Origin: Paucilactobacillus hokkaidonensis JCM 18461 | GTDB lineage: Bacteria; Bacillota; Bacilli; Lactobacillales; Lactobacillaceae | Assembly: GCF_000829395.1 (NCBI RefSeq) | Contig: NZ_AP014680.1 | Span: forward strand, 1,984,001 to 2,048,000 | Direction of reading: 5' to 3' | DNA: 64,000 nt | Part shown: positions 1 through 9,202 of the stretch, one piece after another | Layout: each line of letters begins with the position of its first letter | Numbering within the stretch: position 1 is the first letter of the stretch | The notes under the pieces: generated by a model | Databases searched by the model: none | The model's input: only the letters and a program-made list of their open reading frames with translations | Told to the model about the DNA's origin: nothing | Made by a program: the position numbers and the translations under genes

Positions 1-1
1 A

Positions 2-499
2 ATGTCCAAAAAGAAAAAAGTAAAAAAAACTCTAGTAGAACAAATCCTAGATAAAAATAAAATCTCCTACGAACAAGCTACATTTCCAACCCATCAAGAA
101 GGTGATGTAGCACAACTAAGTGTTGATCATAGTAATATTGATGAACATCTAATCTATAAAACATTGGTACTAGAAGGTAACACTACCGGACCAGTAGTTG
201 GGGTTTTACCAGTTGACTACCATTTGGATGAAAAAAAATTAGCAAAAGCTTCCGGTAACAAAAAAGTCAACATGGTACCTTTAAAAGACTTATTAAAGAC
301 CACCGGCTATGAACATGGTGCTAATACCCCCATTGGCATTTATGAAAAGTTTAAATATCCGATATATATCGATCAATCAGCCCAGGAACCAGCGACAATT
401 TACGTTTCTTCTGGTAAAATCGGACGATCAGTTAAAATTAATGCTGTTGATCTGACAAATTTGGTTCATGCCGAATTTGTTGATTTGCAGCAAAATTAA
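2..499 (+). CDS. ybaK: YbaK/EbsC-family Cys-tRNA(Pro) deacylase
   Basis: A 165-residue protein of the YbaK/ProX editing family. These enzymes hydrolyse Cys-tRNA(Pro) that ProRS makes by mistake, in the cytoplasm. The body matches the family in length (about 155-165 aa) and pattern: a KTLVLEG strand near residue 52, the GVLPVDYHLDEKKLA segment, and the GKIGRSVKINAVDL C-terminal part. The lysine-rich start (MSKKKKVKKT) sits at the window edge, so the ribosome binding site is not visible and an upstream start cannot be excluded. Followed 19 bases later by a membrane protein gene on the same strand. The family assignment is firm; substrate identity is from family knowledge. Confidence 0.85.
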   Translation: MSKKKKVKKTLVEQILDKNKISYEQATFPTHQEGDVAQLSVDHSNIDEHLIYKTLVLEGNTTGPVVGVLPVDYHLDEKKLAKASGNKKVNMVPLKDLLKTTGYEHGANTPIGIYEKFKYPIYIDQSAQEPATIYVSSGKIGRSVKINAVDLTNLVHAEFVDLQQN

Positions 500-518
500 A
501 CCTCATGGGAGACTTTAA

Positions 519-1277
519 ATGCTTCAAACGATTGCAACCACCTTATGGCAAACAATTCTATATTTGATTATTATTCCAGGTATCTTAGGTACTGGGCTGG
601 TATTAATTAATCGCAACAGCAAGGGTCAAGTCGTTAATTATTTCGGCTTTCGGGCTCAAATTTTTGGTGGCTGGCTAGGAATTATAATTCACGAAACAAG
701 TCATTTACTAATGGCAATTATTTTTGGCCATCACATCACTAGTTTTAGGCTTCTTCGCAGTCCTAGACGTAACGATCCAACCGATAATTCATTAGGCTAC
801 GTCAACCACACTTGGAATCAACATAATTTCTATCAACAAACCGGCAATGTCCTGATTGGTATCTCCCCAATTATTGGTAACACAATTGCGATTTACTTTA
901 TTACTAAATGGTTGCTGCCTGCCACACTAACATCTTGGCAAGACCTGTTAACTAACCATGAGTTTATTTCGCCAATGCTAATCAGTCCGACTTATGGATT
1001 TTTAGGCTTTTTACTTTGGGTTCTATTGGTTATTAATATCTGTCTAGGTGGCTTTGATCTCAGCTCCGCAGATTTGAAAAACTCTGCGTTAGGACTAATC
1101 AGTCTAGCCGTTTTCATCATCATAATTGCTGTACTTGTCAGTTTGGCTAGTTGGAACAGTTCAATGGTTAGTGGTTTACAATCTGTGATGATCCCGTTTA
1201 TTACCGCCATGTTATTTGCTCTATTAATTGCCATAATTACCAATTTAGTACTACGCCTTATCGGACACTTTCTGTAG
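519..1277 (+). CDS. Membrane protein with HExxH motif (M50-like), function unknown
   Basis: A 252-residue integral membrane protein with about six hydrophobic segments. Residues 58-62 read HETSH inside a hydrophobic stretch (LGIIIHETSHLLMAIIFG), which is how M50-type intramembrane zinc peptidases present their metal ligands. A second conserved segment, GYVNHTWN near residue 95, is followed by GISPIIGNT. No PDZ domain and no clear LDG third-ligand motif are seen, so protease activity is inferred, not shown. Start chosen on GGGAG seven bases before ATG. Its last 20 bases overlap the 3' end of the convergent HD-hydrolase gene. I do not recognise a named family. Confidence 0.7.
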   Translation: MLQTIATTLWQTILYLIIIPGILGTGLVLINRNSKGQVVNYFGFRAQIFGGWLGIIIHETSHLLMAIIFGHHITSFRLLRSPRRNDPTDNSLGYVNHTWNQHNFYQQTGNVLIGISPIIGNTIAIYFITKWLLPATLTSWQDLLTNHEFISPMLISPTYGFLGFLLWVLLVINICLGGFDLSSADLKNSALGLISLAVFIIIIAVLVSLASWNSSMVSGLQSVMIPFITAMLFALLIAIITNLVLRLIGHFL

Positions 1278-1929
1278 TCCCATTCCACTCGTTTTTAAAT
1301 TCAGTCAAAAAGTCCTGCATTACTTGTTGTCGTTTAGCGCCAATTTTTTTGGCCGCAGTTGTATTTAATTGGTCTGTCAATAACAATAATTTCTCATAAA
1401 AATGATTAATCGCAGTCCCCGGTTCATGACGATACTGTTCCTTTGTCATGTTCAACCGTGGCTTTTTTTGTGGATCATAAATTTTTTCACCAGCATGACC
1501 GCTATAATAAAAGGCTCTAGCAATACCAAGTGCCCCAATCGCATCCAAGCGGTCAGCATCCTGCACGATTTGGCCCTCTAGTGAAAGCCTATATTGCTTG
1601 CCATCTAGTGTTTTTGAAAATGACATATTAGTGATAATTACCATAATCGCTTCTATTTGAGTATCATTCATACCAATTTTACGTAACAATGCCACAACTT
1701 TATCCTGTTGTTCTTGTGGATTATGCGTTAATTTATCATCGATCACATCATGCAACCATCCAGCACTGAGTGCAATAAATTGATCAGCAGGTTCTTGCTT
1801 GCAAATTTGACTGATCATGTTGGTGACCCGCTGCAAATGATCCATTCCATGACCACTTTTATCTTGACCCTCTTGTTCAAACACAAATTGTTTAATTTGG
1901 GATAATTGTCGAGTTTGTTCAGCTTTCAT
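1258..1929 (-). CDS. HD-domain phosphohydrolase (YedJ/YpgQ-like)
   Basis: A 223-residue soluble protein with a standard HD metal-binding domain: HGMDH at residues 27-31, the HD doublet in WLHDVIDD at 60-61, and the distal aspartate in QDADRLDAIGALG. Proteins of this size and pattern (YedJ, YpgQ) are metal-dependent phosphohydrolases, some acting on nucleotides; the substrate here is unknown. It lies 66 bases downstream of the aromatic operon on the same strand and overlaps the membrane-protein gene tail-to-tail by 20 bases. It may have its own promoter, so co-transcription with aroQ is uncertain. Confidence 0.8.
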   Translation of the reverse strand: MKAEQTRQLSQIKQFVFEQEGQDKSGHGMDHLQRVTNMISQICKQEPADQFIALSAGWLHDVIDDKLTHNPQEQQDKVVALLRKIGMNDTQIEAIMVIITNMSFSKTLDGKQYRLSLEGQIVQDADRLDAIGALGIARAFYYSGHAGEKIYDPQKKPRLNMTKEQYRHEPGTAINHFYEKLLLLTDQLNTTAAKKIGAKRQQVMQDFLTEFKNEWNGTTESVR

Positions 1930-1995
1930 TAGTAGTCTTCCTTTTTTAAGATACTTTTAGTTTACATCAAAAAAGACAATCCAATTAACATTTTG

Positions 1996-2268
1996 CTAAT
2001 CTTCATGTCCAATCTCTTTTTCTTCTAGTTCAATGGCGTGCTCCATAATTATCTGATAGAGTTGCTGCACAAATTGTTTTGATATATTTTCACCACTATA
2101 CTGACTACTCAACCGTTGCACCAATTCATCCATCCGCTTATTTTGTCGAATTGGAAGTTGGTGATCCTGTTTGTACTGCGCAACTTTTCGTACAATTTGG
2201 AACCGGTGATCTAGCAGTTGCATGATCTGATCATCGCATTCATTAATTTGTTGTCGCAATTCATCCAT
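1996..2268 (-). CDS. aroQ: Chorismate mutase, AroQ type
   Basis: A 90-residue stand-alone AroQ chorismate mutase, converting chorismate to prephenate. The N-terminus shows the helix-1 pattern MDELRQQINECDDQIMQLLDHR, with the catalytic arginine near residue 5 and KVAQYK around 29-34, followed by the C-terminal QLYQIIMEHAIELEE helix. Length is typical of a single AroQ domain. It is the last gene of the aro operon, seven bases after aroK. Having it with tyrA here, and a prephenate-dehydratase-like gene elsewhere with its own Phe leader, fits a split Tyr/Phe branch. Confidence 0.88.
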   Translation of the reverse strand: MDELRQQINECDDQIMQLLDHRFQIVRKVAQYKQDHQLPIRQNKRMDELVQRLSSQYSGENISKQFVQQLYQIIMEHAIELEEKEIGHED

Positions 2269-2275
2269 TATTTTG

Positions 2276-2782
2276 TTACCTCATTTCTAACTGATTAATG
2301 ATTTCACTAACAATTTGTGTCGGAGTTAACTGATCCGTTTCGATTGTCACATCTGCAACCTCTTGATACAACGGTTCGCGATATTGCCACAGTTTGATAA
2401 ACGCTGCATGGTCCATTTGCTTTAACAGTGGTCGATCTAAATCATCTTTCAAACGATGTAACAATTCTTCTGGCTGCGTTCTCAAGTAAACTACAGGTGC
2501 AGATGACTGTTTTAATATTTGCCGATTGATTGTCTGCATCACAATTCCACCACCAGTCGATAAAATTGCACTTTGATCTGCGTATTCTTGTAATATTTGC
2601 GTTTCGAATTGTCGAAATTGATGTTCACCGACTCGATCAAAATAGCTTGCAATCGTTTCACCTAATCGTTGTTCGATTAATTGATCTAGATCACGTTGAT
2701 ATGTATTCATTTTGGTTGCTAATTGAGCTCCAACAGTTGTTTTCCCCGCGCCCATAAAACCAACCAATACTAACTGTCTCAT
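2276..2782 (-). CDS. aroK: Shikimate kinase
   Basis: Phosphorylates shikimate to shikimate 3-phosphate with ATP. The P-loop GFMGAGKTTVG lies near the start. The shikimate-binding DLDQLIE motif is at about 34, and STGGGIV near 76 and RPLLK near 117 are the other shikimate and lid elements. About 168 aa, normal for the family. The ATG at 2782 is chosen because AGGAG lies eight bases upstream; the in-frame GTG at 2791 overlaps that ribosome binding site. Eleven bases downstream of tyrA in the aromatic operon. Confidence 0.93.
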   Translation of the reverse strand: MRQLVLVGFMGAGKTTVGAQLATKMNTYQRDLDQLIEQRLGETIASYFDRVGEHQFRQFETQILQEYADQSAILSTGGGIVMQTINRQILKQSSAPVVYLRTQPEELLHRLKDDLDRPLLKQMDHAAFIKLWQYREPLYQEVADVTIETDQLTPTQIVSEIINQLEMR

Positions 2783-2793
2783 CTGATCCACTC

Positions 2794-3633
2794 CTAAAAT
2801 TTAGCTCTTGTTGCCTTCGATGCAGTGAAGAAAGCTTTAATACCCGCTTCATCCCCATTTTCAAGATTATTGATCATTGTTTGGATTTGAACTTGATAGT
2901 TCTTCAAGGCGGCCAATGTCGCTGGCCGATTAGTTAATAATACATCTGTCCACATTTGTGGATCAGCACCGCCAATCCTAGTTGTATCCTTAAAGCCGCC
3001 AGCTGCATAGTGCGGTAATTCTGGCTCCTGTTCTAGCATGTCTTCACTACTATTAACAAGTGCAGCAGCAACGACATGGGGTAAATCACTCAATTGTGCC
3101 ATCATCTGATCATGTTCAACAGCACTAATTTCAGTAAACTTAGCTTGTAATGGCTGTAAGATTTCTTTTACTTTTTGAACCGCTGTTGGTTGGTTAGAAA
3201 TCAAAAAATATGGTGAACTTTCATATAAAGTTTTATCAGCAGCCATGACACCCGCCTTTTGAGTTCCAGCCATTGCATGCCCGCCAACAAAACAAATTCC
3301 TCTTTTAATCAAAGACTGCGCAGCGTCCATTACTTGAACCTTGGTACTACCAGTATCAGTTACTATCACGTCATTTTTTAAAGGTAACTTCACTAACTGA
3401 TGCAAGTAATTAATAATCACTTTAGTAGGTGTGGCCAATACAATTACATCGGCATCTGCTACAGCTGTTTGCAAATTAGTCGTAGTTGTATCAACAATTC
3501 CATTTTCAAGCGCCAACCGTAATGACTCTTCATCTCGATCTACACCTACAACTTCAGTATTAGCTAGTTTATTTTTCATTGTCAGTGCTAACGACGCACC
3601 CATTTCTCCTAGTCCTACCACTACAAATTTCAT
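2794..3633 (-). CDS. tyrA: Prephenate dehydrogenase
   Basis: Oxidatively decarboxylates prephenate to 4-hydroxyphenylpyruvate, the committed step to tyrosine. The Rossmann fingerprint VVGLGEMGASLAL is at residues 4-16. A DTGSTK motif near 100 and the GGHAMAGTQKAG segment, with the active-site histidine, match TyrA. The 279-aa length means no C-terminal ACT domain, so no direct allosteric tyrosine site of that type is present. Feedback may then rely on the Tyr-rich leader peptide upstream of the operon. GAGG ribosome binding site in place. Confidence 0.92.
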   Translation of the reverse strand: MKFVVVGLGEMGASLALTMKNKLANTEVVGVDRDEESLRLALENGIVDTTTTNLQTAVADADVIVLATPTKVIINYLHQLVKLPLKNDVIVTDTGSTKVQVMDAAQSLIKRGICFVGGHAMAGTQKAGVMAADKTLYESSPYFLISNQPTAVQKVKEILQPLQAKFTEISAVEHDQMMAQLSDLPHVVAAALVNSSEDMLEQEPELPHYAAGGFKDTTRIGGADPQMWTDVLLTNRPATLAALKNYQVQIQTMINNLENGDEAGIKAFFTASKATRAKF

Positions 3634-3641
3634 TTTTCACC

Positions 3642-4937
3642 TCATGCTTGCAACTGCGCTAAGTCTTGCCAAAAAGTTGGGTACGAAATATTAATTGCTT
3701 CAGCATTTTCAAGTTGCCCCGCACCACCTGCAATTAGGTTGGCAATTGCCAGCATCATACCGATTCTGTGATCTCCATGCGAATCAAGTGGTTGGTCAGC
3801 AGGATGTAATTTTGTACCGCCATTGATCACAAAGCCATCAGGACGTTGTTCAATGTCCGCACCAAATTTTTGTAGCTCTTGTGTCACTGTTGCAATCCGG
3901 TCTGTTTCTTTCACACGTAATTCTTGTGCCCCACTAATAACAGTTGTTCCGGCTGCCTGGGTAGCTGCTAAAACGATCAATGGAACTTCATCAACCATTC
4001 CAGGAATATCTGCTTGTGTCAAAGTTAGTGAATGTAACGGTTGATCTTTAATTGTAATATCACCCGCTGGTTCACTATCAGTACTACGATTTGAAATTTC
4101 AAATTGCGCGCCCATTTTAGTTAATGCGTCCAAAATTCCTGTTCTAGTCTGATTTAATCCTACTTGTTTCAAAGTGATTTTACTATTAGGAACACACACA
4201 CCAGCAACAATAAAAAACGCAGCAGATGAAATATCCCCCGGCACATATAAATGTTGCCCTTGAAAATCATGTTGTGGACTAACTTCAATCTCTTTCCCAC
4301 TTTGTTGCAAAGTACCACCAAATTGGTGCAGCATTTTTTCAGTATGATCTCGCGTAATCAATTTTTCCGTCAAATGACTATTCGAATCGGCTTGCAGTCC
4401 GGCCCAGATTAACGCACTTTTAACTTGCGCACTAGCCACAGGTAAATGATATTCCAATCCTGCTAATTTTTGATTAACATGTAAAGTTAATGGTAAAAAA
4501 TTATTCGCTTGGGCTGTAATCTTGCTACCCATTTGGGTTAATGGCTCAATCACCCGGTTTAAGGGCCGTTTGCTAAGCGACGCATCCCCAACCATTTTAA
4601 TATCAAATGGTTGTTTGGCTAGTAATCCTAGTAACAGCCTCGTTGAAGTCCCAGAATTACCCATATCTAATGGATGTGTTGGTTTCTGAAAATTATCAAA
4701 ACCACCACGACCTTCAATAGTTACTTGCTCATTGTTAGTTGTAATCGGAACACCTAATGCTTTAAACGCTGCAATCGTACGTAAACAGTCGTCCGAAAAT
4801 AGAAAATGATCAACAATCGTTGTACCCCGACTAACGGCACCAAACATGACGCTGCGATGTGAAATACTTTTGTCGCCTGGAACGGTTAAAGTGCCATTTA
4901 ATCCGTTATTATTTTGTGGTAAAGCAACTGTTGTCAT
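3642..4937 (-). CDS. aroA: 3-phosphoshikimate 1-carboxyvinyltransferase (EPSP synthase)
   Basis: Transfers enolpyruvyl from PEP to shikimate 3-phosphate. Full length at 431 aa with both signature regions: GDKSISHRS at residues 21-29 and the GNSGTSTRLLLGLL block near 93. The C-terminal RVKETDRI and HGDHRIGM motifs that line the active site are also present. The GNSGTST form (no GNAGTA) suggests a class II-like EPSPS; I infer this from the motif only. Located between aroC and tyrA with gaps of 8-11 bases, so translationally packed in the operon. AAAGGAG precedes the ATG. Confidence 0.93.
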   Translation of the reverse strand: MTTVALPQNNNGLNGTLTVPGDKSISHRSVMFGAVSRGTTIVDHFLFSDDCLRTIAAFKALGVPITTNNEQVTIEGRGGFDNFQKPTHPLDMGNSGTSTRLLLGLLAKQPFDIKMVGDASLSKRPLNRVIEPLTQMGSKITAQANNFLPLTLHVNQKLAGLEYHLPVASAQVKSALIWAGLQADSNSHLTEKLITRDHTEKMLHQFGGTLQQSGKEIEVSPQHDFQGQHLYVPGDISSAAFFIVAGVCVPNSKITLKQVGLNQTRTGILDALTKMGAQFEISNRSTDSEPAGDITIKDQPLHSLTLTQADIPGMVDEVPLIVLAATQAAGTTVISGAQELRVKETDRIATVTQELQKFGADIEQRPDGFVINGGTKLHPADQPLDSHGDHRIGMMLAIANLIAGGAGQLENAEAINISYPTFWQDLAQLQA

Positions 4938-4948
4938 ATTATTCTCCT

Positions 4949-6124
4949 TTAGTAATTTTTCAATTCAGTCTTGTAAGCTTGAACTTGTTCCTTTAATCGA
5001 TCAATAGAATCCGTATCAAATTTATCTAATAATGCAGTCGCTAATGTAATTGCCACCATTGCTTCCGCCACCACTGCAGCAGCTGTAACGGCCGTCGTAT
5101 CTGAGCGTTCAACGTTAGCCTTATATCCTTCTTTAGTCTTAATATCAACACTCATTAGTGGCTTATACAGTGTTGGAATTGGCTTCATTACCGCTTTGAT
5201 AATTACCGGCATGCCATTGGTCATTCCACCTTCAAATCCACCTAAATGATTCGTTTTACGGTAAAAGCCACGTTGCTGTTCCCAGAAAATTTCATCCATT
5301 CCTTCACTACCAGGATGTTTGGCAAAGGCAAAACCGTCACCAAATTCAACCCCTTTAAATGCATTGATCCCAACAATAGAACCCGCTAACTTAGCATCCA
5401 ATTTGGTGTCAGCACCAACATAACTACCCAGACCGGCAGGCATTCCCGTGGCGATTACTTCCACGACTCCGCCAAGCGTATCACCAGCCCGTTTAGTTTC
5501 ATCAATTAATGCACGCATTTTTTCATCCGCCTGTGGATCAAATGTCCGTGTTTCACTGGCATCTGTTGCCTGCTTCAACTCAGTTAAATCATGAAATTGT
5601 TCCAGTTGACTGCTATCAGCAACCACACCACCAATTTCACGAACGAAACCCAGTATCTGAACACCAATTTCTTCCAAAATCTGTTTACATAAACTACCAA
5701 CCGCTACACGCATTGTGGTTTCTCGAGCGCTTGATCGTTCTAACACATTGCGTAAATCAGTATGCCGGTACTTCATGCCACCCACTAGATCAGCGTGACC
5801 AGGACGAGGCCGTTCTACTTGTCGCACACTGTTAGCTGGTGTGGCCGGAGCCATTGGATCCATAATATCACTCCAATGAGCATGATCCTTATTAGTCACA
5901 TTTAATGTGATTGGTGATCCTAACGTAATTTGATGCCGAACACCAGACAAGATCTTAACCTGATCGGATTCAATCTTCATTCGATTACCACGACCATAGC
6001 CTTGTTGACGCCGTTTCAAATCGTCATTAATTTTATCAATCGAAATCGTTAATCCAGCTGGAACTCCTTCTATAATAGCTGTTAACTCTGGACCATGTGA
6101 TTCTCCTGCCGTTACATAGCGCAT
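4949..6124 (-). CDS. aroC: Chorismate synthase
   Basis: Converts EPSP to chorismate using reduced FMN. Signatures are GESHGPELTAIIEG at residues 7-20, RRQQGYGRGNRM at 38-49, and RPGHADLVGGMKY followed by RNVLERSSARET in the middle. At 391 aa it is standard for Gram-positive AroC. The start follows AGAGGAGAAATGTAGT. Gene order aroB-aroC-aroA is normal for lactobacilli. Nothing unusual in composition. Confidence 0.94.
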   Translation of the reverse strand: MRYVTAGESHGPELTAIIEGVPAGLTISIDKINDDLKRRQQGYGRGNRMKIESDQVKILSGVRHQITLGSPITLNVTNKDHAHWSDIMDPMAPATPANSVRQVERPRPGHADLVGGMKYRHTDLRNVLERSSARETTMRVAVGSLCKQILEEIGVQILGFVREIGGVVADSSQLEQFHDLTELKQATDASETRTFDPQADEKMRALIDETKRAGDTLGGVVEVIATGMPAGLGSYVGADTKLDAKLAGSIVGINAFKGVEFGDGFAFAKHPGSEGMDEIFWEQQRGFYRKTNHLGGFEGGMTNGMPVIIKAVMKPIPTLYKPLMSVDIKTKEGYKANVERSDTTAVTAAAVVAEAMVAITLATALLDKFDTDSIDRLKEQVQAYKTELKNY

Positions 6125-6142
6125 ACTACATTTCTCCTCTTA

Positions 6143-7219
6143 TTAGAAAGTGACTTCTTCATTAAAAAATGATTTAACCTGATCGGTTGGAATTGAATAG
6201 ATTTCTGGTTGTCCAATCTTTTTTAAGTATACCAAGTTCAATTTACCATGTTTGTTTTTCTTGTCATTTTTAATTTTTTCATAGAACTCAGCCGTACCTA
6301 ACAACTTTGAATCTAGTGGCAATCCGACAGCCTGTAACCGATTGGCGATTTGATCCGTTAATCCCGGCTGAGTCAGTTGAAGATCCTCAAAAACTTTCAT
6401 CAAGTGGACCATACCGATACTAACCGCTTCACCATGAGCCAATTTTCCATGAGCTAATAACTCAATGGCATGACCCATCGTATGCCCAAAATTCAATAAT
6501 TGCCGTTGACCAGCTTCTTTTTCATCCCCCATGACAATCCGTGCCTTATAGCCAACACTACGTTGACTTAGTTGCGTGGCATAACGGCGAATATCATCAA
6601 CCGAATTAATTTGTTCAATTAAAGCCCAAAAATCAGTTGAATCTAATGCGGCTGTTTTAACAATTTCAGCATAGCCTTCCGCAACATACCGGTCAGATAA
6701 AGTGGCCAGGGTTTCTGGATCGATAAACACAGCATCTGGTTGATAAAATGTTCCAATAATATTTTTAGCTTCACCTAAATCAATTGCGGTTTTACCACCA
6801 ACAGAGCTATCAACTTGGGCCAACAACGATGTTGGAATTTGAATGAAACTAATCCCACGCATGTAAGTTGAAGCAACAAAGCCAGCTAAATCACCAACAA
6901 CTCCGCCGCCCAGAGCAATCACTCCGTCGCTGCGCGTAAAATGATCCGCAGCCATTTTAGTCGCTAAATCTGCAGCCACTGGCCAAGCTTTGGAGACTTC
7001 ACCCGCTGGCACCACATATTCATGAATTTGAAATCCCTGTTCTGATAACTGCTGGCTGACTTTGGCCTGATACAATGGTGCCACATTTGTATCGCTGATT
7101 AATGCAACTTGTCGTGATTGCCACACACGTTGGACTAATTCACCAATGGTCGCTAGCAATCCATTTTCAATCTGAACATCATATTGTTTGGCTGGTAAAT
7201 TGACTGCTACTTTAACCAT
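6143..7219 (-). CDS. aroB: 3-dehydroquinate synthase
   Basis: Cyclises DAHP to 3-dehydroquinate with NAD and a divalent metal. Clear motifs: the glycine-rich LGGGVVGDLAGFVASTYMRG segment near 105-125, SVGGKTAID, and the metal-binding NFGHTMGHAIE. The ATG at 7219 is preferred over the TTG at 7225 because AGGGAG lies nine bases before the ATG. This start overlaps the aroF stop codon region by eight bases, implying translational coupling. About 358 aa, normal length. Confidence 0.93.
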   Translation of the reverse strand: MVKVAVNLPAKQYDVQIENGLLATIGELVQRVWQSRQVALISDTNVAPLYQAKVSQQLSEQGFQIHEYVVPAGEVSKAWPVAADLATKMAADHFTRSDGVIALGGGVVGDLAGFVASTYMRGISFIQIPTSLLAQVDSSVGGKTAIDLGEAKNIIGTFYQPDAVFIDPETLATLSDRYVAEGYAEIVKTAALDSTDFWALIEQINSVDDIRRYATQLSQRSVGYKARIVMGDEKEAGQRQLLNFGHTMGHAIELLAHGKLAHGEAVSIGMVHLMKVFEDLQLTQPGLTDQIANRLQAVGLPLDSKLLGTAEFYEKIKNDKKNKHGKLNLVYLKKIGQPEIYSIPTDQVKSFFNEEVTF

Positions 7220-8240
7220 TAACAACTGCTCCCTTGGTATTTTGCCCGAATGAATTTAAAACGTCATGTAACGCAAATACTTCTTTAGTCATTTCTTTGA
7301 AAATTTCTGGCTTCAATGCTTGTGGTCCATCAGAAAATGCTTTGGCTGGATTATCGTGGATTTCAACTACTACACCATCAGCTCCACTAGCAGTTCCAGC
7401 TAACGCCATTGGTGTAACTAGATCCCAATGGCCTTCAGCATGGCTAGGGTCAACAATTATTGGGTAGTGCGTTAGCTTGTGTAATACAGGAACGGAACTA
7501 ACGTCAAATAAGTTACGAGTGTATTTATCATCGAATGATCGAATGCCTCGTTCTGACAATGCAATTTGGTGATTACCACCAGCAGCAATGTATTCAGCAG
7601 CATTTAGTAAATCATCGATTGAAGCAGACATGCCCCGTTTCAATAATACTGGCTTGTTAGTTTTACCAACGGCCTTTAGTAACGAGAAGTTTTGCATATT
7701 TCGTGCCCCGATTTGGAGCATATCAGTGTATTGGCAAACAACCTCTAAATGTTCTTCATCCATTACTTCAGTAATCATATCCATTCCTTGTTGATCAGCA
7801 GCCTGGCGCAGAAATTTTAAACCATCAACGCCTAAGCCTTGGAATGAGTATGGTGATGTCCGTGGTTTAAATGCACCACCACGTAAAACTGTCGCACCTC
7901 CATCATGAGCAACCTTAGCCATTTTGGCAACGTGTGTTTCAGATTCAACTGAACATGGTCCGGCCATCATGGTAAAGCCTTGTGGTCCACCAATTGTAGT
8001 ATGTGGCAGTTTGATCACTGTATCTTCTGGATGGAAAGCACGACTGCCTTGCACAGCAGCTGGATGATCAGTAATAATGTCTTGAATGCCAGCTTTTTCT
8101 TGTTCGGTCAGGTCATTTTCAGTAACTTTATTGAGCGCAATACGATTGTCATGAACAAAGATATCGGTTTGACCACCAAAATGTTGTTGAAGCGCATGTT
8201 TCGTTTTTGCAGCTGTTTGTTGTTTTAAGATAATAATCAT
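7212..8240 (-). CDS. aroF: DAHP synthase, class Ib with N-terminal ferredoxin-like domain
   Basis: Condenses PEP and erythrose 4-phosphate to DAHP, entry to the shikimate pathway. Residues 1-75 form the ferredoxin-like regulatory domain seen in Thermotoga-type enzymes. The barrel carries MAGPCSVES, GGAFKPRTSPYSFQGLG, LLKRGM, HYPIIVDPSHAEGHW and GVVVEIHDNP. Unlike Bacillus AroA it has no fused chorismate mutase; that activity is the separate aroQ. In Thermotoga-type enzymes the N-terminal domain binds Tyr, so allosteric control could complement the leader; this is inference. Three-base gap from aroE. Confidence 0.93.
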   Translation of the reverse strand: MIIILKQQTAAKTKHALQQHFGGQTDIFVHDNRIALNKVTENDLTEQEKAGIQDIITDHPAAVQGSRAFHPEDTVIKLPHTTIGGPQGFTMMAGPCSVESETHVAKMAKVAHDGGATVLRGGAFKPRTSPYSFQGLGVDGLKFLRQAADQQGMDMITEVMDEEHLEVVCQYTDMLQIGARNMQNFSLLKAVGKTNKPVLLKRGMSASIDDLLNAAEYIAAGGNHQIALSERGIRSFDDKYTRNLFDVSSVPVLHKLTHYPIIVDPSHAEGHWDLVTPMALAGTASGADGVVVEIHDNPAKAFSDGPQALKPEIFKEMTKEVFALHDVLNSFGQNTKGAVVNG

Positions 8241-8242
8241 AT

Positions 8243-9142
8243 TTATTTCCTACTTTCTTGTAGTTGACGTTGAATGGCAGTTTGAACTGTTTTGATTGGC
8301 ATCGATTGGTTGGTCCACTTTTTAAAACTCAGTGCGCCTTGATAAATCAACATCCCTAATCCGTTAAATGTTTGACAGCCCTGATTTTTTGCATAAGCTA
8401 AGAATTTCGTTTCTAATGGGGCATAAATCACATCACAGACAATTTGTTGCGGCTTTAAATATTGTAAAACACCTGGCGGAGCGGGCATCCGGTTAACATA
8501 ATCATCCATGCCCAAGTTTGTTGAATTAACTATAATTGTGCTAACTTGAATTGCTTGGATCATCATTTGTTCATCTGCGTAATCGATTAAATTTACTTGT
8601 GTTAACTGATTTTTAGCTAATTCTTTCAACTGTTGTGCAACTTGATTGAATGTTTGGTTATGTCGTTTAAAAATAAAGATTTCTTTTAAATGCTGATCTA
8701 TTGCTGCTTGCACAATGGATAAGCCGGCGCCCCCAGCACCAAATAATGTCATTGTTTCTCCGGCCACCTTGATTTTTTGATTCGCAAGATTATAGAAGAA
8801 CCCTTCGCCATCGACTGAATCACCAATTAACTGACCATCATGATTAGTAATTACATTGACAGAATTAAGTTGTTTGGCACGTGGTGTAATTTGATCTAAT
8901 AGTGGAATCACCTGTTGTTTAAACGGCATTGATAAATTAACTCCGCCAAACTTGAAGATTCGAATTCCCTCAATTGCACTAGCCAGTTGTGCTGGTTGAA
9001 GATCAAATCCTAGATACTTCGCATTTAGGTGGTAATGTTGAAAGCTTGTATTATGCATTAACGGTGATAAACTATGACCGGCCGGATGTGCAAACAATCC
9101 AAACAACTGAGTCTGTCCATCAGCACCTTCATTTTCTTCCAT
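8243..9142 (-). CDS. aroE: Shikimate dehydrogenase
   Basis: Reduces 3-dehydroshikimate to shikimate with NADPH. The substrate motif HSLSPLMHN is near residue 23, NLSMPFKQQ carries the catalytic lysine, and the nucleotide-binding loop is LFGAGGAGLSIV near 138. At 299 aa it is slightly long because of an N-terminal extension MEENEGADGQ. AGGAG lies nine bases before the ATG; a nearer out-of-frame ATG would give only six codons. First structural gene of the operon, separated from its promoter by a roughly 300-base leader with a peptide and two terminators. Confidence 0.93.
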   Translation of the reverse strand: MEENEGADGQTQLFGLFAHPAGHSLSPLMHNTSFQHYHLNAKYLGFDLQPAQLASAIEGIRIFKFGGVNLSMPFKQQVIPLLDQITPRAKQLNSVNVITNHDGQLIGDSVDGEGFFYNLANQKIKVAGETMTLFGAGGAGLSIVQAAIDQHLKEIFIFKRHNQTFNQVAQQLKELAKNQLTQVNLIDYADEQMMIQAIQVSTIIVNSTNLGMDDYVNRMPAPPGVLQYLKPQQIVCDVIYAPLETKFLAYAKNQGCQTFNGLGMLIYQGALSFKKWTNQSMPIKTVQTAIQRQLQESRK

Positions 9143-9160
9143 TCTCCATCGCTCCTTTCA

Positions 9161-9198
9161 AAAGTAAAAGCCTCACAGTGTTAAACACTGTGAGGCTT
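9161..9198 (-). terminator. Strong intrinsic terminator just upstream of aroE (attenuator 2)
   Basis: Read on the minus strand, AAGCCTCACAGTGTT pairs almost perfectly with AACACTGTGAGGCTT around a tiny loop and is followed by TTTTACTTTT. It ends only about 20 bases before the aroE start, so any RNA reaching aroE must pass it. This placement marks it as a regulatory attenuator, not the end of another gene. Confidence 0.85.
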
Positions 9199-9202
9199 CA
9201 CG

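Noticed and set aside
992-1288. 98-aa minus-strand frame inside the membrane-protein gene
   Set aside because: It lies opposite a well-supported gene, lacks a ribosome binding site and shows no family pattern.
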